Of a stretch of DNA of 64,000 bases, positions 25,858-34,827 are shown in pieces. Position 1 is the first letter of the stretch. The number at the start of each line of letters is the position of its first letter. Source of the stretch: Lysobacterales bacterium (lineage in GTDB: Bacteria > Pseudomonadota > Gammaproteobacteria > Xanthomonadales > Xanthomonadaceae); the NCBI GenBank assembly GCA_019510125.1, contig JAEKKX010000018.1, positions 1-64,000 on the forward strand. The letters run 5' to 3'. The position numbers and the translations under genes were made by a program. The notes below the pieces were generated by a model. The model made no database searches. It was not told where the DNA came from and saw only the letters and a list, made by a program, of their open reading frames with translations.

Positions 25858-27174
25858 ATGCGCCGCCCCGCCCACGCCGCCGCCTGCCTCGCGCTGGCGC
25901 TGTGCGCGCTGCGTCCCGGCGCGGCGCTGGCGCTGCGCATCGATTACGTCGCCGACCTCACCGTCGAGCGCAACGACAACCTGCTGCTGACCGAACACGA
26001 TCCGCTCGCGCTGACGCTGCTGCGTCCCGGCCTGGGCTTCGCCGCGCGCCACGACGGCCCGGCGCTGCAACTGCAGCTCGACGGCCGCATCGAGCAGCGC
26101 CGCTACCGCGACCGCCGGTTCGACGACCGCATCGACGGCGACGCGGACGGCCGCCTGACCTGGATCGCGATCCCCGAGCGGCTGCGCTTCGAGGCGGTCG
26201 AGGATCTGTCGTCGCAGCCGGTCGATACACTGGCGCCCGACGCGCCGGGCAACCGCCAGCGCGTCGACGTGACCTCGTTCGGGCCGACGCTGCAGTTCGG
26301 CCGCAGCGACGACTGGCACGGCGATGTCGGCGCGCGCTGGGTGCGCAGCCGCGCCGAGGTCACCGAGGTGTTCAACGCCGATCGCCTCGACCTGGCCCTG
26401 CGCGCCGAACGCCGGCTGGGCCCGACCAGCCGCCTCGCCTTCCATCTCGAAACCCAGCGCGTGGATTTCCTCGACGACGCTGCGGCGCAGGATTACCGAC
26501 GCACGCAGGTGTTCTCGCGCTGGACGCGCACGCTGAGCCGCTTCGACCTCGTCCTCGACGCCGGCGTGTCGCGGCTGCACGACCTGCGCCCGCGGGCCGG
26601 CGGCGCCGACGGCCGCAGCGACCCGCTGCTGCGCGCCACCTTCGGCTGGCGCCCGGACGACCGCCAGCGCCTGCGGCTGCGCCTGAGCAGCCAGTTCTCC
26701 GACGTCGCCAGCGACCGCCTGTCCGCGGTGAGCGCCGACACCGGCCTGCCCGACACCGTGCCCACCGGCGACATCGTCGTCGATGCTACGCCCTACCTCG
26801 AACGCCGGCTGGAGACGGAGTACGTCCGCCATACCGAGCGCTGGCACATCGCGGTCGTGCCGCACGCCAACCGCATCCGCTACGAAGGCAACGATACGTT
26901 CGACCGCGACAGCCGCGGCGGCGTCCTCGACCTCGCCTGGCGCATGCGGCCGACCGTGACCCTGGGCACGAACGCCAACCTCGACCGCAGCGATTACCGC
27001 CGGATCGACCGCGTCGACGAGACCCGGCGACTGCGGCTGTGGGCGCGCTGGCAGCGCAGCCGCCACTGGAGCGTGCAGGTGCAGTTCGAGCGCTGGCAGC
27101 GGCGCAGCACCGTGCCCGGCCAGGACGCGGACCAGGACACGGTCGGCGTGACCCTCGCCTACCGCAATCGCTGA
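25858..27174 (+). CDS. outer-membrane beta-barrel protein of polysaccharide operon (EpsL type)
   Basis: A 438-residue outer-membrane protein. A signal peptide (ending near GAALA) is followed by alternating short amphipathic strands with many Arg and aromatic residues, e.g. RIDYVADLTVERNDNLLL, TLLRPGLGFAARHDG and the closing VGVTLAYRNR. This pattern and the position after export, length and kinase-like genes match EpsL-type barrels of exopolysaccharide operons. It may form the outer-membrane channel or a docking site for the polymer. Thirteen bases separate it from the previous gene. Confidence 0.78.
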   Translation: MRRPAHAAACLALALCALRPGAALALRIDYVADLTVERNDNLLLTEHDPLALTLLRPGLGFAARHDGPALQLQLDGRIEQRRYRDRRFDDRIDGDADGRLTWIAIPERLRFEAVEDLSSQPVDTLAPDAPGNRQRVDVTSFGPTLQFGRSDDWHGDVGARWVRSRAEVTEVFNADRLDLALRAERRLGPTSRLAFHLETQRVDFLDDAAAQDYRRTQVFSRWTRTLSRFDLVLDAGVSRLHDLRPRAGGADGRSDPLLRATFGWRPDDRQRLRLRLSSQFSDVASDRLSAVSADTGLPDTVPTGDIVVDATPYLERRLETEYVRHTERWHIAVVPHANRIRYEGNDTFDRDSRGGVLDLAWRMRPTVTLGTNANLDRSDYRRIDRVDETRRLRLWARWQRSRHWSVQVQFERWQRRSTVPGQDADQDTVGVTLAYRNR

Positions 27175-27180
27175 GCCGCG

Positions 27181-29010
27181 ATGCGGTCGCGCGCGCGCGT
27201 CCCCGCCCGCTCGTGCGTGCGCCCGTATGTCGCGCTCGCGGTGGCGGTCGTACTCTGCGCGGGCGGCTGCGCCCGCGACGGCCGCGCCGACGCCGCGAAG
27301 CGGCCGCCGCTGCCGCCGCTGCACGCGGGCATCCCGCTGGACCTGTCCTACGTCGATCGCACGACGCCGGCGTTCGCGCGCTTCAAGCGCTGGGTCGATC
27401 TCGCGGTCATGGGCGCACCGGACGACGGCTTCTCAGCCTACGACGCGGCGCTGCTGTACCGGCTCGACCCGCAGCCGGCGTACTGCACGCTCGCCATCCG
27501 CATGACCGACGCCGAGGTGGCCGCGGCCGAGGCCGCGATCGATGCGGGCGACGCGCCCGAGATCGCCGCCGATTCCTATCTCGAGGTCGGGCCGCGTATC
27601 GCCGCGCTGTCGCTGACGCTGGACACGTGCCGCGCGCGGATCGACGACGCGATGCGCGCACGCTGGTCGGCCCACGCCGAACAGGCGGTGTGGAACGTCT
27701 GGCATCCGCTGCGCGCGCACTGGGGGGCGCGGCCGCGGCCGTGGACCGGCTGGGCCACCGACGACCCGGGCAACAACTACCACTACAGCTTCCTGGAGGC
27801 GACGCTGTACTGGGCGCTGGCCTCCGGCGATGCGGACTGGATGCGCTTCCTCGACGAAGAGAAGCTGCCGCCGCTGATCGCCTATCTCGCCACCCTGCAA
27901 GGCGGCGGCAGCCGCGAGGGCACCGGCTACGGCGCCGCGCACATGCGGCTGCTGGCGTTCGCGCGGCTGTGGCGCGACGCCACCGGCGAGAATTTCGCGA
28001 AAACGCTGGCGCGCGACGACATCCTGTACTGGACGCAGGCGACGGCGCCGACGCTGGACCGGTTCGCGCCGATCGGCGACCAGTCGCGGGTGTCGGAACC
28101 GGTGCTGTACGACTACCACCGTCGGCTGGTGCTGGAAGCGCGCGCGCTGACCGACGATCCCGCCGCGCGATCGCTGGCGAGCGCGTGGCTGCACGCGATC
28201 GCGGTCGATCGCATGCGCAGCGGCTTCAACGCGCGGTACGACCTGCTGCCGCCGGGGCCGGCCGACGCGCCGCCGCCGGACGCGCGGTTCCCCGGCCTGG
28301 CCTGGCATGCGACCGGCGTCGGCCACCTGTTCGCGCGCACCGACTGGGGCCGCGACGCGCTGTGGCTTGCGTTCGTCGCAGGGCCCTACGACCAGAGCCA
28401 CGCGCACCAGGAGCAGGGCGGCTTCACCCTGTTCGGCGGCGACTGGCTGACCGCGCCCGAGAACCTGTGGACCCACAGCGGCCTGCAGCAGGGCACCGAC
28501 AGCCACAACGTGCTGCGCTTCGAGCGCGACGCGCCGATCGGCCGGCAGTGTCAGGGGCCGACCGGCGACCGCGTGCTGCACCAGTGCCCGGAGACGACCT
28601 CGACCATGACCGTCGCGCCCGGGGCCGACGGCGCGCTGCGGATCGACGCCGATCTCGCCCCGGCGTACGGCGACGCGTCGCCGGTGCGGCGCTGGACCCG
28701 CCGCCTCGACTTCGGCGGGCGGCGACTGCGCGTCGAGGACCGCTACGAGACCGCGCCGGGCGTCCGCGCGGTGTTCCAGGCGCAACTGCCGACCGAACCG
28801 CGGATCGCCGGCAACGTCGCCATCGCCGGCCGCCTGCGGGTGACGGTGCTGGCTCCGAAGGACGCCCGCCTGACCGTCCTGGACTGGCGGACCGTCGACC
28901 CGGGGGAATTCCGCGGCGGCTGGCGCCTGGACATCGCCGGCGGCGGCGACCGCGGCCCCGACCGCGAATCCGGCACTTACGTCGTCGAGTTCGAACGCCT
29001 CCCGAACTGA
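27181..29010 (+). CDS. heparinase II/III-like polysaccharide lyase, lipoprotein
   Basis: A 609-residue lipoprotein (lipobox CAGGC, Cys near residue 30). Residues of about 60-330 form an alpha-helical toroid-like part (WNVWHPL, PGNNYHYSFLEATLYWALAS, EGTGYGAAHMRL, YDYHRRLVLEAR). The following part has the heparinase II/III signature QSHAHQEQGGFTLFGGDWLTAPENLWTHSG and beta strands to the end. Lyases of this fold cut acidic polysaccharides by beta-elimination. The substrate is unknown; the operon suggests the polymer exported here. It begins 6 bases after the barrel gene. A close paralogue follows. Confidence 0.8.
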   Translation: MRSRARVPARSCVRPYVALAVAVVLCAGGCARDGRADAAKRPPLPPLHAGIPLDLSYVDRTTPAFARFKRWVDLAVMGAPDDGFSAYDAALLYRLDPQPAYCTLAIRMTDAEVAAAEAAIDAGDAPEIAADSYLEVGPRIAALSLTLDTCRARIDDAMRARWSAHAEQAVWNVWHPLRAHWGARPRPWTGWATDDPGNNYHYSFLEATLYWALASGDADWMRFLDEEKLPPLIAYLATLQGGGSREGTGYGAAHMRLLAFARLWRDATGENFAKTLARDDILYWTQATAPTLDRFAPIGDQSRVSEPVLYDYHRRLVLEARALTDDPAARSLASAWLHAIAVDRMRSGFNARYDLLPPGPADAPPPDARFPGLAWHATGVGHLFARTDWGRDALWLAFVAGPYDQSHAHQEQGGFTLFGGDWLTAPENLWTHSGLQQGTDSHNVLRFERDAPIGRQCQGPTGDRVLHQCPETTSTMTVAPGADGALRIDADLAPAYGDASPVRRWTRRLDFGGRRLRVEDRYETAPGVRAVFQAQLPTEPRIAGNVAIAGRLRVTVLAPKDARLTVLDWRTVDPGEFRGGWRLDIAGGGDRGPDRESGTYVVEFERLPN

Positions 29011-29225
29011 AGCGCGCAAGTCCAACCGCGACCGCATTCACAGTTCCATCGCACGGCCTGCGCGAGTGATCGCTCGGTCACAGTTCCGCGCCCGGCGCTC
29101 CCCCCACACTGCGTCCAGGCCGTCCCCGTGGCGACCGACCGCGCTGCGCCCCGACCCGGACGGGGGCGCACCAGGGGGCGCGGATCGACGACCCGATCGC
29201 CAGGATGCGAGACCGAGTGACCGCC

Positions 29226-31124
29226 ATGCCCCCCCGCCAGAGCGCCCCCACCTCTCCCCGCCGTCCGCTTCCGCTGCGCACCGTCGCGATCGCCGCGGCC
29301 GTCGCCGCCGCCACCGGACTCGCCGCCGCCGCCCCGCTGAAGGCCTACCTGGCCCGGCGCAGCGCGCAGGCCGAAGCCGTGCGCACCCCGCTGGCCGACG
29401 CGCTGCTGCGCAACGGCCGCACCGCCTTGCGCCGCGCGCCGCGCGACACCGGCAACATGAATTCCGCGCAGGTCGCGGAAGTGCCGATGAACCTCACCTT
29501 CGTCGACACCGCGCGCACGCCCTATGCCCGCTTCAAGACCTGGGTCGACGCCGCCGTCGCCGGAAGCCCCGGTTACGCCTACCAGGCGCGCGACTCGGCG
29601 CTGATGTACCGCATCACCCGCGACGGCAAGTACTGCACGCACGCGGTCGGCATGGTCGAACAGCAGGTGTCGAAGGCCGAGACCGCGATCGCCGCCGGGC
29701 AGAACCCGGAAGTGGCGTACGACTCGTATCTCGACGTCGGCCCGATGATCGGCGACCTCGCGATCACCTACGACACCTGCTCGGCCTTCCTCACCGCCAG
29801 CCAGCGCACGCGCTGGTCGGCCTATGCCGAGCAGGCGGTGTGGAACGTCTGGAACTACCAGAACGCCAAGTGGGGCAGCCGCGCCGCGCCGTGGAGCGGC
29901 TGGTCGGTGGACAATCCGGGCAACAACTACCACTACAGCTTCCTCGAAGCGACCATGAACTGGGCGCTGGCCTCGCGCAATCCGACCTGGATGGGCCTGC
30001 TGCAGAGCGACAAGCTGCCGAAGCTGGAGGCCTACTACCGCGCGCTCGCCACCGGCGGCAGCCAGGAAGGCACCGGCTACGGCACCGCGCAGATGCGGCT
30101 GTTCGAGATCTACCGGCTGTGGCGCGACGCCACCGGCATCGACCTGGCCAACGCCAATCCGCACGAGAGCAACACCATCCGCTGGTGGGTCCACGCGACC
30201 GTGCCGATGCTGGACCGCTTCGCGCCGCTGGGCGACCAGTCGCGCAGTTCGACCCCGGACATCTACGACTACCACCGCCGGCTGGTGCTGGAAGCGCGCC
30301 ACCTCACCCAGGACGCGAACGCGCAGCGCATCGCGAGCTGGTGGCTCAACAACATCAGCGTGCAGCAGATGGGCTCGGGCATGAACTTCCGCTACGACCT
30401 GCTGCCCGCCGGCGCCGGCGGCACTCCGCCGAGCGAGCTGTACTACCTCGGCAGCGGCACCGGCCACCTGTTCGCGCGCACCGGCTGGGACAAAGCCGCG
30501 ATGTGGATGTCCTACGTCGCCGGCCCGTACATGGAAAGCCACGCCCACCAGGACCAGGGCGCGTTCACCCTGTTCGCCAACGACTGGCTGTCGGTGACCG
30601 AGAACATCTGGACCCACAGCGGCATCCAGCAGGGCAGCGAGGTGCACAACACGCTGCGCTTCGAGCGCACCAACACCACGGCGGCGCAGTGCGGCAGCCC
30701 GGCCAACGACAAGATCGTCCACCAGTGCTACGGCACCACCTCGACGATGACCGTCACCCCCGGCGCCGCCGGCGCGCTGACCGTCAGCTCCAACCTCACG
30801 CCCGCCTACGCCGGCACCACGTACGTGAAAAGCTGGACCCGCGCGCTCGATTTCTCGAACCGCAAGCTCACCGTGCGCGACAACTTCACCCTCGGCAGCG
30901 GCACGACCGCGATTTTCCAGGTGCAGACGCCGGTGCAGCCGACGATCAGCGGCAGCACCGTCACCGCCGGCAAGCTGAAGGTGCGGGTGCTGGAGCCGGC
31001 CAACGCGACGATCGCCCTGCGCAACTGGAACAGCGTCGACGCCGCCGAATACAACAAGGGCTGGCGGATCGACATCGGCGGCGGCACCACCACCTACCTG
31101 GTCGAGCTGAGCGAGGCGCCGTGA
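29226..31124 (+). CDS. heparinase II/III-like polysaccharide lyase, second copy
   Basis: A 632-residue paralogue of the preceding lyase, with the same landmarks: WNVWNYQ, PGNNYHYSFLEATMNWALAS, EGTGYGTAQMRLFEIYRLWRDATG, YDYHRRLVLEAR and ESHAHQDQGAFTLFANDWLSV. The N-terminus (RRPLPLRTVAIAAAVAAATGLAAAA) is a signal peptide or anchor without a lipobox, so the two copies differ in location: this one is periplasmic or secreted, the first is lipid-anchored. An in-frame ATG at 29205 would add seven residues. A 215-base gap precedes it, which may hold its own promoter; I cannot identify one. Confidence 0.8.
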   Translation: MPPRQSAPTSPRRPLPLRTVAIAAAVAAATGLAAAAPLKAYLARRSAQAEAVRTPLADALLRNGRTALRRAPRDTGNMNSAQVAEVPMNLTFVDTARTPYARFKTWVDAAVAGSPGYAYQARDSALMYRITRDGKYCTHAVGMVEQQVSKAETAIAAGQNPEVAYDSYLDVGPMIGDLAITYDTCSAFLTASQRTRWSAYAEQAVWNVWNYQNAKWGSRAAPWSGWSVDNPGNNYHYSFLEATMNWALASRNPTWMGLLQSDKLPKLEAYYRALATGGSQEGTGYGTAQMRLFEIYRLWRDATGIDLANANPHESNTIRWWVHATVPMLDRFAPLGDQSRSSTPDIYDYHRRLVLEARHLTQDANAQRIASWWLNNISVQQMGSGMNFRYDLLPAGAGGTPPSELYYLGSGTGHLFARTGWDKAAMWMSYVAGPYMESHAHQDQGAFTLFANDWLSVTENIWTHSGIQQGSEVHNTLRFERTNTTAAQCGSPANDKIVHQCYGTTSTMTVTPGAAGALTVSSNLTPAYAGTTYVKSWTRALDFSNRKLTVRDNFTLGSGTTAIFQVQTPVQPTISGSTVTAGKLKVRVLEPANATIALRNWNSVDAAEYNKGWRIDIGGGTTTYLVELSEAP

Positions 31125-31630
31125 GCGGGACGGCGGCCTCGCACCCGGCTGCCCGCGGCTTCGCGCGCGCGGCCATCGCGGTCCGTCGCGCCGGCCTGGA
31201 CGACCTCGGCGACCTCGTCCCGCTGTTCTCCGACTACCGCGTGTTCTACGGCCAGCCGCGCGATCCCGAGACCGCGCGCCAGTTCCTGCACGCACGCCTG
31301 GGCCGCGGCGAATCCACCGTGTTCCTCGCCCGCGTCGAAGGCGTGCAGCACGCGCCGCCGGTCGGCTTCGTGCAGTTGTATCCGATGTTCTCCTCGGTGC
31401 GCGCCGCCAAGCTCTACATCCTCAACGACCTGTACGTCGCCGAGCACGCGCGGCGCAGCGGCGTCGCGCTGGCGCTGCTGTCGGCGGCGGCCGAGTTCGG
31501 CCAGCGCGAGGGCGCGATCCGGCTCGAACTGGAAACCGCGCACGACAACCACGGCGCGCAGGCGCTGTACCGCCGCCAGGGCTGGCGCGACTACGACGGC
31601 ACGAAGCGATTCCACCTGCCGCTGGCGTGA
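31121..31630 (+). CDS. GNAT-family N-acetyltransferase
   Basis: A 169-residue acetyltransferase. The GNAT core is visible: IAVRRAGLDDLGDLVPLFSDYRVFY at the start, KLYILNDLYVAEHARRSGVALALLSAA with the acetyl-CoA loop (here ARRSGVA in place of R/QxxGxG/A), and LELETAHDNHGAQALYRRQGW at the end. The start is a GTG that overlaps the lyase stop (GTGA). The substrate is unknown; it may be a sugar amine or a small amine, since it travels with the lyase. Confidence 0.83.
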   Translation: MSGTAASHPAARGFARAAIAVRRAGLDDLGDLVPLFSDYRVFYGQPRDPETARQFLHARLGRGESTVFLARVEGVQHAPPVGFVQLYPMFSSVRAAKLYILNDLYVAEHARRSGVALALLSAAAEFGQREGAIRLELETAHDNHGAQALYRRQGWRDYDGTKRFHLPLA

Positions 31631-31649
31631 GCCGCGGCCGGCGACAGCC

Positions 31650-32081
31650 TCAGTTGGTGTAGGCCGAGCTGTGGGTGATGCTGAGGTACGAGCACACGCC
31701 GCTGGCGTCCCACATGAAGAAGACCGCCGAACTGGGGCCGACGGACTGCATCATGTCGATCGCCAGCGGATCGGTCGTGGTGCAACTTGCGCTCACCCCA
31801 TTGCGATCGCGCGCATTGCAACTGCCGAGCGTGCCGCCGAACGGACCGCGGTTGGTGTTGCAGTTGATGTACTGCACCGCGTCGCTGGAACGACGCGCGG
31901 AATTCAGCCCGCCGTAGGCGTAGGACGACGCCGGGTAGACGCGCACCTCCATGCCGGTGTCGTAGCTGTAGCCGGCGAACGCCGGCGCGGCGAACACGGC
32001 GGTGGCGATGGCGCCGAAGCGAATGGCGGAACGGAGGATCGCGAAACGCGGCCTGGACGGCATGAACGGCATGAACGGCAT
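31650..32081 (-). CDS. small secreted protein of unknown function
   Basis: A 143-residue exported protein. A signal peptide (RFGAIATAVFAAPAFAG) precedes a roughly 90-residue domain with five Cys (CNTNRGPFGGTLGSC, SCTTTDPLAIDMM, GVCSYLSI). The family is not recognised. Three in-frame ATGs lie 9 bases apart at 32081, 32072 and 32063 in a tandem MPFMPFMPS repeat; GGGAG eight bases before the first supports 32081. A further ATG at 32159 overlaps the upstream stop (ATGA) and is an alternative that would add 26 residues. Confidence 0.62.
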   Translation of the reverse strand: MPFMPFMPSRPRFAILRSAIRFGAIATAVFAAPAFAGYSYDTGMEVRVYPASSYAYGGLNSARRSSDAVQYINCNTNRGPFGGTLGSCNARDRNGVSASCTTTDPLAIDMMQSVGPSSAVFFMWDASGVCSYLSITHSSAYTN

Positions 32082-32155
32082 GGCGTGGACTCCCGGTGGT
32101 GGCCGTCGATCGGCCGGAATGGAATGGCGGGGCCGGCGAGGACCGGCCGGCGCGG

Positions 32156-32617
32156 TCATGGCGTCACCCGCACCGCACCGCGATTGATCGCGCGCGACAG
32201 CGCCAGCGACACCGGCAGGCGTTCGGCTTCGGGCAGGGCGAGGATCCGCGCCCGCAGCGCATCCAGTTCAGCGTCGCGCAAGACGCCGCCCGCGGGCAGC
32301 AGCGCGGCGAGCCGCGCATCGGCGGCGGCCAGCGGCATCGCGGCGGCAGTCGCCTGCGCGGACGCCGGCGGCGCGCCCGCCCCCCGCACCGCGCCGACCG
32401 CGGTGTCGGCGGCGGCGAGCCGGGATTCGATCCGGGCCAGCGAGGCCGCCATCGCGGCGTCGAAAGCGGTCCGCGGCGGCGCGGCGGCGGCGATGCCCGG
32501 CGCGCTGCGCAGCGCGTCGATCGTCGCCTGCAGTCGCGCCATGCGCTGCAGCGACCAGGCCTGCAGCCCGATCAGCGCCAGCAGCGCCATGCCTTGCCAG
32601 CCGATCCGTCCGATCAT
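32156..32617 (-). CDS. single-helix membrane protein with coiled-coil-like domain
   Basis: A 153-residue protein with one N-terminal membrane helix (WQGMALLALIGLQAWSL) followed by an Ala/Arg-rich helical region and a short folded end (AELDALRARILALPEAERLPVSLALSRAINRGAV). The family is unknown. It is the first gene of a probable two-gene leftward unit with the small secreted protein. Larger in-frame starts upstream are antisense to moaB and are rejected. Confidence 0.6.
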   Translation of the reverse strand: MIGRIGWQGMALLALIGLQAWSLQRMARLQATIDALRSAPGIAAAAPPRTAFDAAMAASLARIESRLAAADTAVGAVRGAGAPPASAQATAAAMPLAAADARLAALLPAGGVLRDAELDALRARILALPEAERLPVSLALSRAINRGAVRVTP

Positions 32618-32735
32618 GCGTCTCCGCGTCCGCTCGGCCGCGACGCGGCCCCCAGCCGGGAACAACGCGCCGCTGTGCGGGCAGCGGCCAGCCGCTCGAT
32701 TCCCCGGCCACCGGTTTCGGGCTACCCTGCCGGCC

Positions 32736-33254
32736 ATGACCGCAGCGCCCGACTTCCTCCCGCTTTCGCTGTGCGTGCTGACCGTCTCGGACACCCGCAC
32801 CCTCGCCGACGACAGCTCCGGCGCCTACCTGGCCGAAGCCCTGGCCGCCGCCGGCCACCGCCTCCACGCCCGCGCCCTGCTCCCCGACGATCGCTACAAG
32901 CTGCGCGCGCTGGTGTCGCAGTGGATCGCCGACGACGCGGTCGACGGCATCCTGGTCACCGGCGGCACCGGCTTCACCGGCCGCGACTCCACGCCCGAGG
33001 CGCTGCTGCCGCTGCTCGACAAGCCGATGCCCGGCTTCGGCGAACTGTTCCGCGCACTGAGTTTCGAGGAGATCGGCACCAGCACGCTGCAGTCCCGCGC
33101 CTTCGCCGGCCTCGCCAACGCCACCTTCCTGTTCGCCCTGCCCGGCTCCACCTCCGCCTGCCGCACCGCCTGGGAAAAGATCGTCCGCGCCCAGCTCGAC
33201 GCCCGCACCCGACCGTGCAATCTCGCCACGCTGCGGCCTCGCCTCAAGGAGTGA
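32736..33254 (+). CDS. moaB: MoaB/MogA-type molybdopterin biosynthesis protein
   Basis: A 172-residue protein of the MoaB/Mog family, which adenylates molybdopterin before molybdenum insertion. The hallmark [16 protein letters not shown] is at about 73-88 and the [17 protein letters not shown] segment closes the active site. LTVSDTRT at the start and [18 protein letters not shown] also match. MoaB-type is preferred because of the length. The start at 32736 is the only ATG giving this N-terminus. Four bases separate it from the XRE gene downstream. Confidence 0.92.
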   Translation: MTAAPDFLPLSLCVLTVSDTRTLADDSSGAYLAEALAAAGHRLHARALLPDDRYKLRALVSQWIADDAVDGILVTGGTGFTGRDSTPEALLPLLDKPMPGFGELFRALSFEEIGTSTLQSRAFAGLANATFLFALPGSTSACRTAWEKIVRAQLDARTRPCNLATLRPRLKE

Positions 33255-33258
33255 TCCC

Positions 33259-33651
33259 ATGTCCATCGGCAACACCCTTCGCCTGCTGACCAAGGCCACC
33301 GGCCTGAGCGTGACCGACCTGGCGACCGCGATCCCGCGCGCCGGCGTGAACACCGTCAGCGCCTGGCTGAAGGACGAGAAGATGCCCGGGCGCGACCAGA
33401 TCGACGCCCTCGCGCGCGCCTTCGGCGTGCCCACCGGCGCGCTGCTGGCCGAACTCGCCAGCACCTTCGACCCGACCCGCACCAAGGGCGAACACAGCCT
33501 GCTCGCGGCCTATCGCGCGCTCAACACCCGGCAGCAGGGCGCGCTGCTGGAGGTCGCGAAAAGCATGGCCGCCGGCGCCGGCGACGAAGACGACGCCCCC
33601 GCGCGTCCCGCCCGCAAGCGCGCGCCCGCGAAGCGCACGCGCCGCGCCTGA
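33259..33651 (+). CDS. XRE-type DNA-binding protein with basic tail
   Basis: A 130-residue protein. The N-terminal 65 residues are a helix-turn-helix of the Xre type ([48 protein letters not shown]). The middle contains a helical segment ([23 protein letters not shown]) and the end is very basic and Ala/Pro-rich ([11 protein letters not shown]), reminiscent of histone-like tails. Its target is unknown. It probably shares a transcript with moaB. Confidence 0.82.
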   Translation: MSIGNTLRLLTKATGLSVTDLATAIPRAGVNTVSAWLKDEKMPGRDQIDALARAFGVPTGALLAELASTFDPTRTKGEHSLLAAYRALNTRQQGALLEVAKSMAAGAGDEDDAPARPARKRAPAKRTRRA

Positions 33652-33699
33652 AGCGACGACCTGCCGACGGCGACGACATGAACATCGCCCCGCGCGCGC

Positions 33700-34040
33700 A
33701 CGCTCATCCCTTCTCCCCTCGCGGGAGAGCGGTTGGGGAGCGGGGGCCGCACGGTCATCGATCACAACCGCTGCTGCAACGCCTTTCCCCTCTCCCGCAA
33801 GGGGAGAGGTGACCCCGACCCAGACGACGCGACCACGATGCGCAAACCCGACAAACTCAAACGCCGCGATCGCGCCACGTGAACCGCCGCCCGATACGGG
33901 CGCACGTTCATCCCCTCTCCCCTCGCGGGAGCGGGGTTGGGGAGAGGGGGCCGCACCATCGACCGCGCCCCCGCCTCGCACGCGTTTCCCCTCTCCCGCA
34001 CGGTGAGAGGCGACCCCGACCCACACGAGACGGCCACGAT
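33700..34040. repeat. tandem ~200-bp duplication including a decayed ppk2 start
   Basis: This 387-base gap holds two copies of a unit of about 201 bases, offset between 33838 and 34039. Each contains the CCCTCTCCC hairpin elements (a stem such as CCTCTCCC / GGGAGAGG), then a GACCCCGACCCA segment, and ends with the start of ppk2. In the upstream copy the ATG is at 33838 and it encodes MRKPDKLKRRDRAT and then a stop at 33882; the genuine gene begins MSKPDKLKRKDYEA at 34039. The upstream copy is a pseudogene fragment of the 5' end. Confidence 0.88.
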
Positions 34041-34827
34041 GAGCAAACCCGACAAACTCAAGCGCAAGGACTACGAAGCCCTGCTCGAACCGATGCAGCG
34101 CGAGCTCGCCGACATGGCGCGCTGGGCGGCGCACACCGGCCAGCGCATCCTGGTGCTGATCGAAGGCCGCGACACCGCCGGCAAGGGCGGCGTGATCGGC
34201 GCGATCCACGAACACATCAACCCGCGCCAGTGCCGCGTGGTCGCGCTGCCCAAGCCCAACGACCGCGAGCGCACGCAGTGGTACTTCCAGCGCTACGCCG
34301 AACACCTGCCCGCCGCCGGCGAGATCGTGCTGTTCGACCGCAGTTGGTACAACCGCGCCGGCGTCGAGAAGGTGATGGGCTTCGCCAACGACAAGCAGGT
34401 CAAGGCCTTCCTGAAGCAGACGCCGGTGTTCGAGCAGATGCTGATCGACGACGGCATCCTGCTGTTCAAGTACTGGCTGTGCTGCGACCAGGCCGAACAG
34501 GAAAAGCGCTTCGCCGAACGCCGCGAGGACCCGCTCAAGGGCTGGAAGCTCTCGCCGATCGATCTTGAAGCCCGCACGAAATACGCCGAGTACACCAAGG
34601 CCCGCGAGGCGATGCTCGAGGCCACGCACACGAAGCACGCGCCGTGGACGCTGGTCGACTTCAACGACCAGAAGCGCGGCCGCCTCACCCTGATCCGCGA
34701 CCTCCTCGACCGCCTCCCCGACACCGCGATCCCGGCCGAAACCATCGACTTCCCGCCGCTGGAAGGCAAGCCGAAGAAGGAGAAGTATTCGGTGGTGACG
34801 CCGTTGGCGGGGTTCGGGGCGGGATGA
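34039..34827 (+). CDS. ppk2: polyphosphate kinase 2
   Basis: A 262-residue PPK2-family enzyme that transfers phosphate between polyphosphate and nucleotides, usually making GTP/ATP from polyphosphate. The Walker A loop GRDTAGKG is at 43-50, the lid Arg region FDRSWYNR at 99-106, and the EQMLIDDGILLFKYWL and RREDPLKGWKLSPID segments are typical. The length fits the one-domain class. Its start is unambiguous because the truncated duplicate upstream preserves the same codons. It overlaps the following gene by four bases. Confidence 0.95.
   Translation: MSKPDKLKRKDYEALLEPMQRELADMARWAAHTGQRILVLIEGRDTAGKGGVIGAIHEHINPRQCRVVALPKPNDRERTQWYFQRYAEHLPAAGEIVLFDRSWYNRAGVEKVMGFANDKQVKAFLKQTPVFEQMLIDDGILLFKYWLCCDQAEQEKRFAERREDPLKGWKLSPIDLEARTKYAEYTKAREAMLEATHTKHAPWTLVDFNDQKRGRLTLIRDLLDRLPDTAIPAETIDFPPLEGKPKKEKYSVVTPLAGFGAG

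Noticed and set aside
33838-33882. Fourteen-codon frame as a separate gene
   Set aside because: It is a decayed copy of the ppk2 start within a tandem duplication; reported as a repeat instead.
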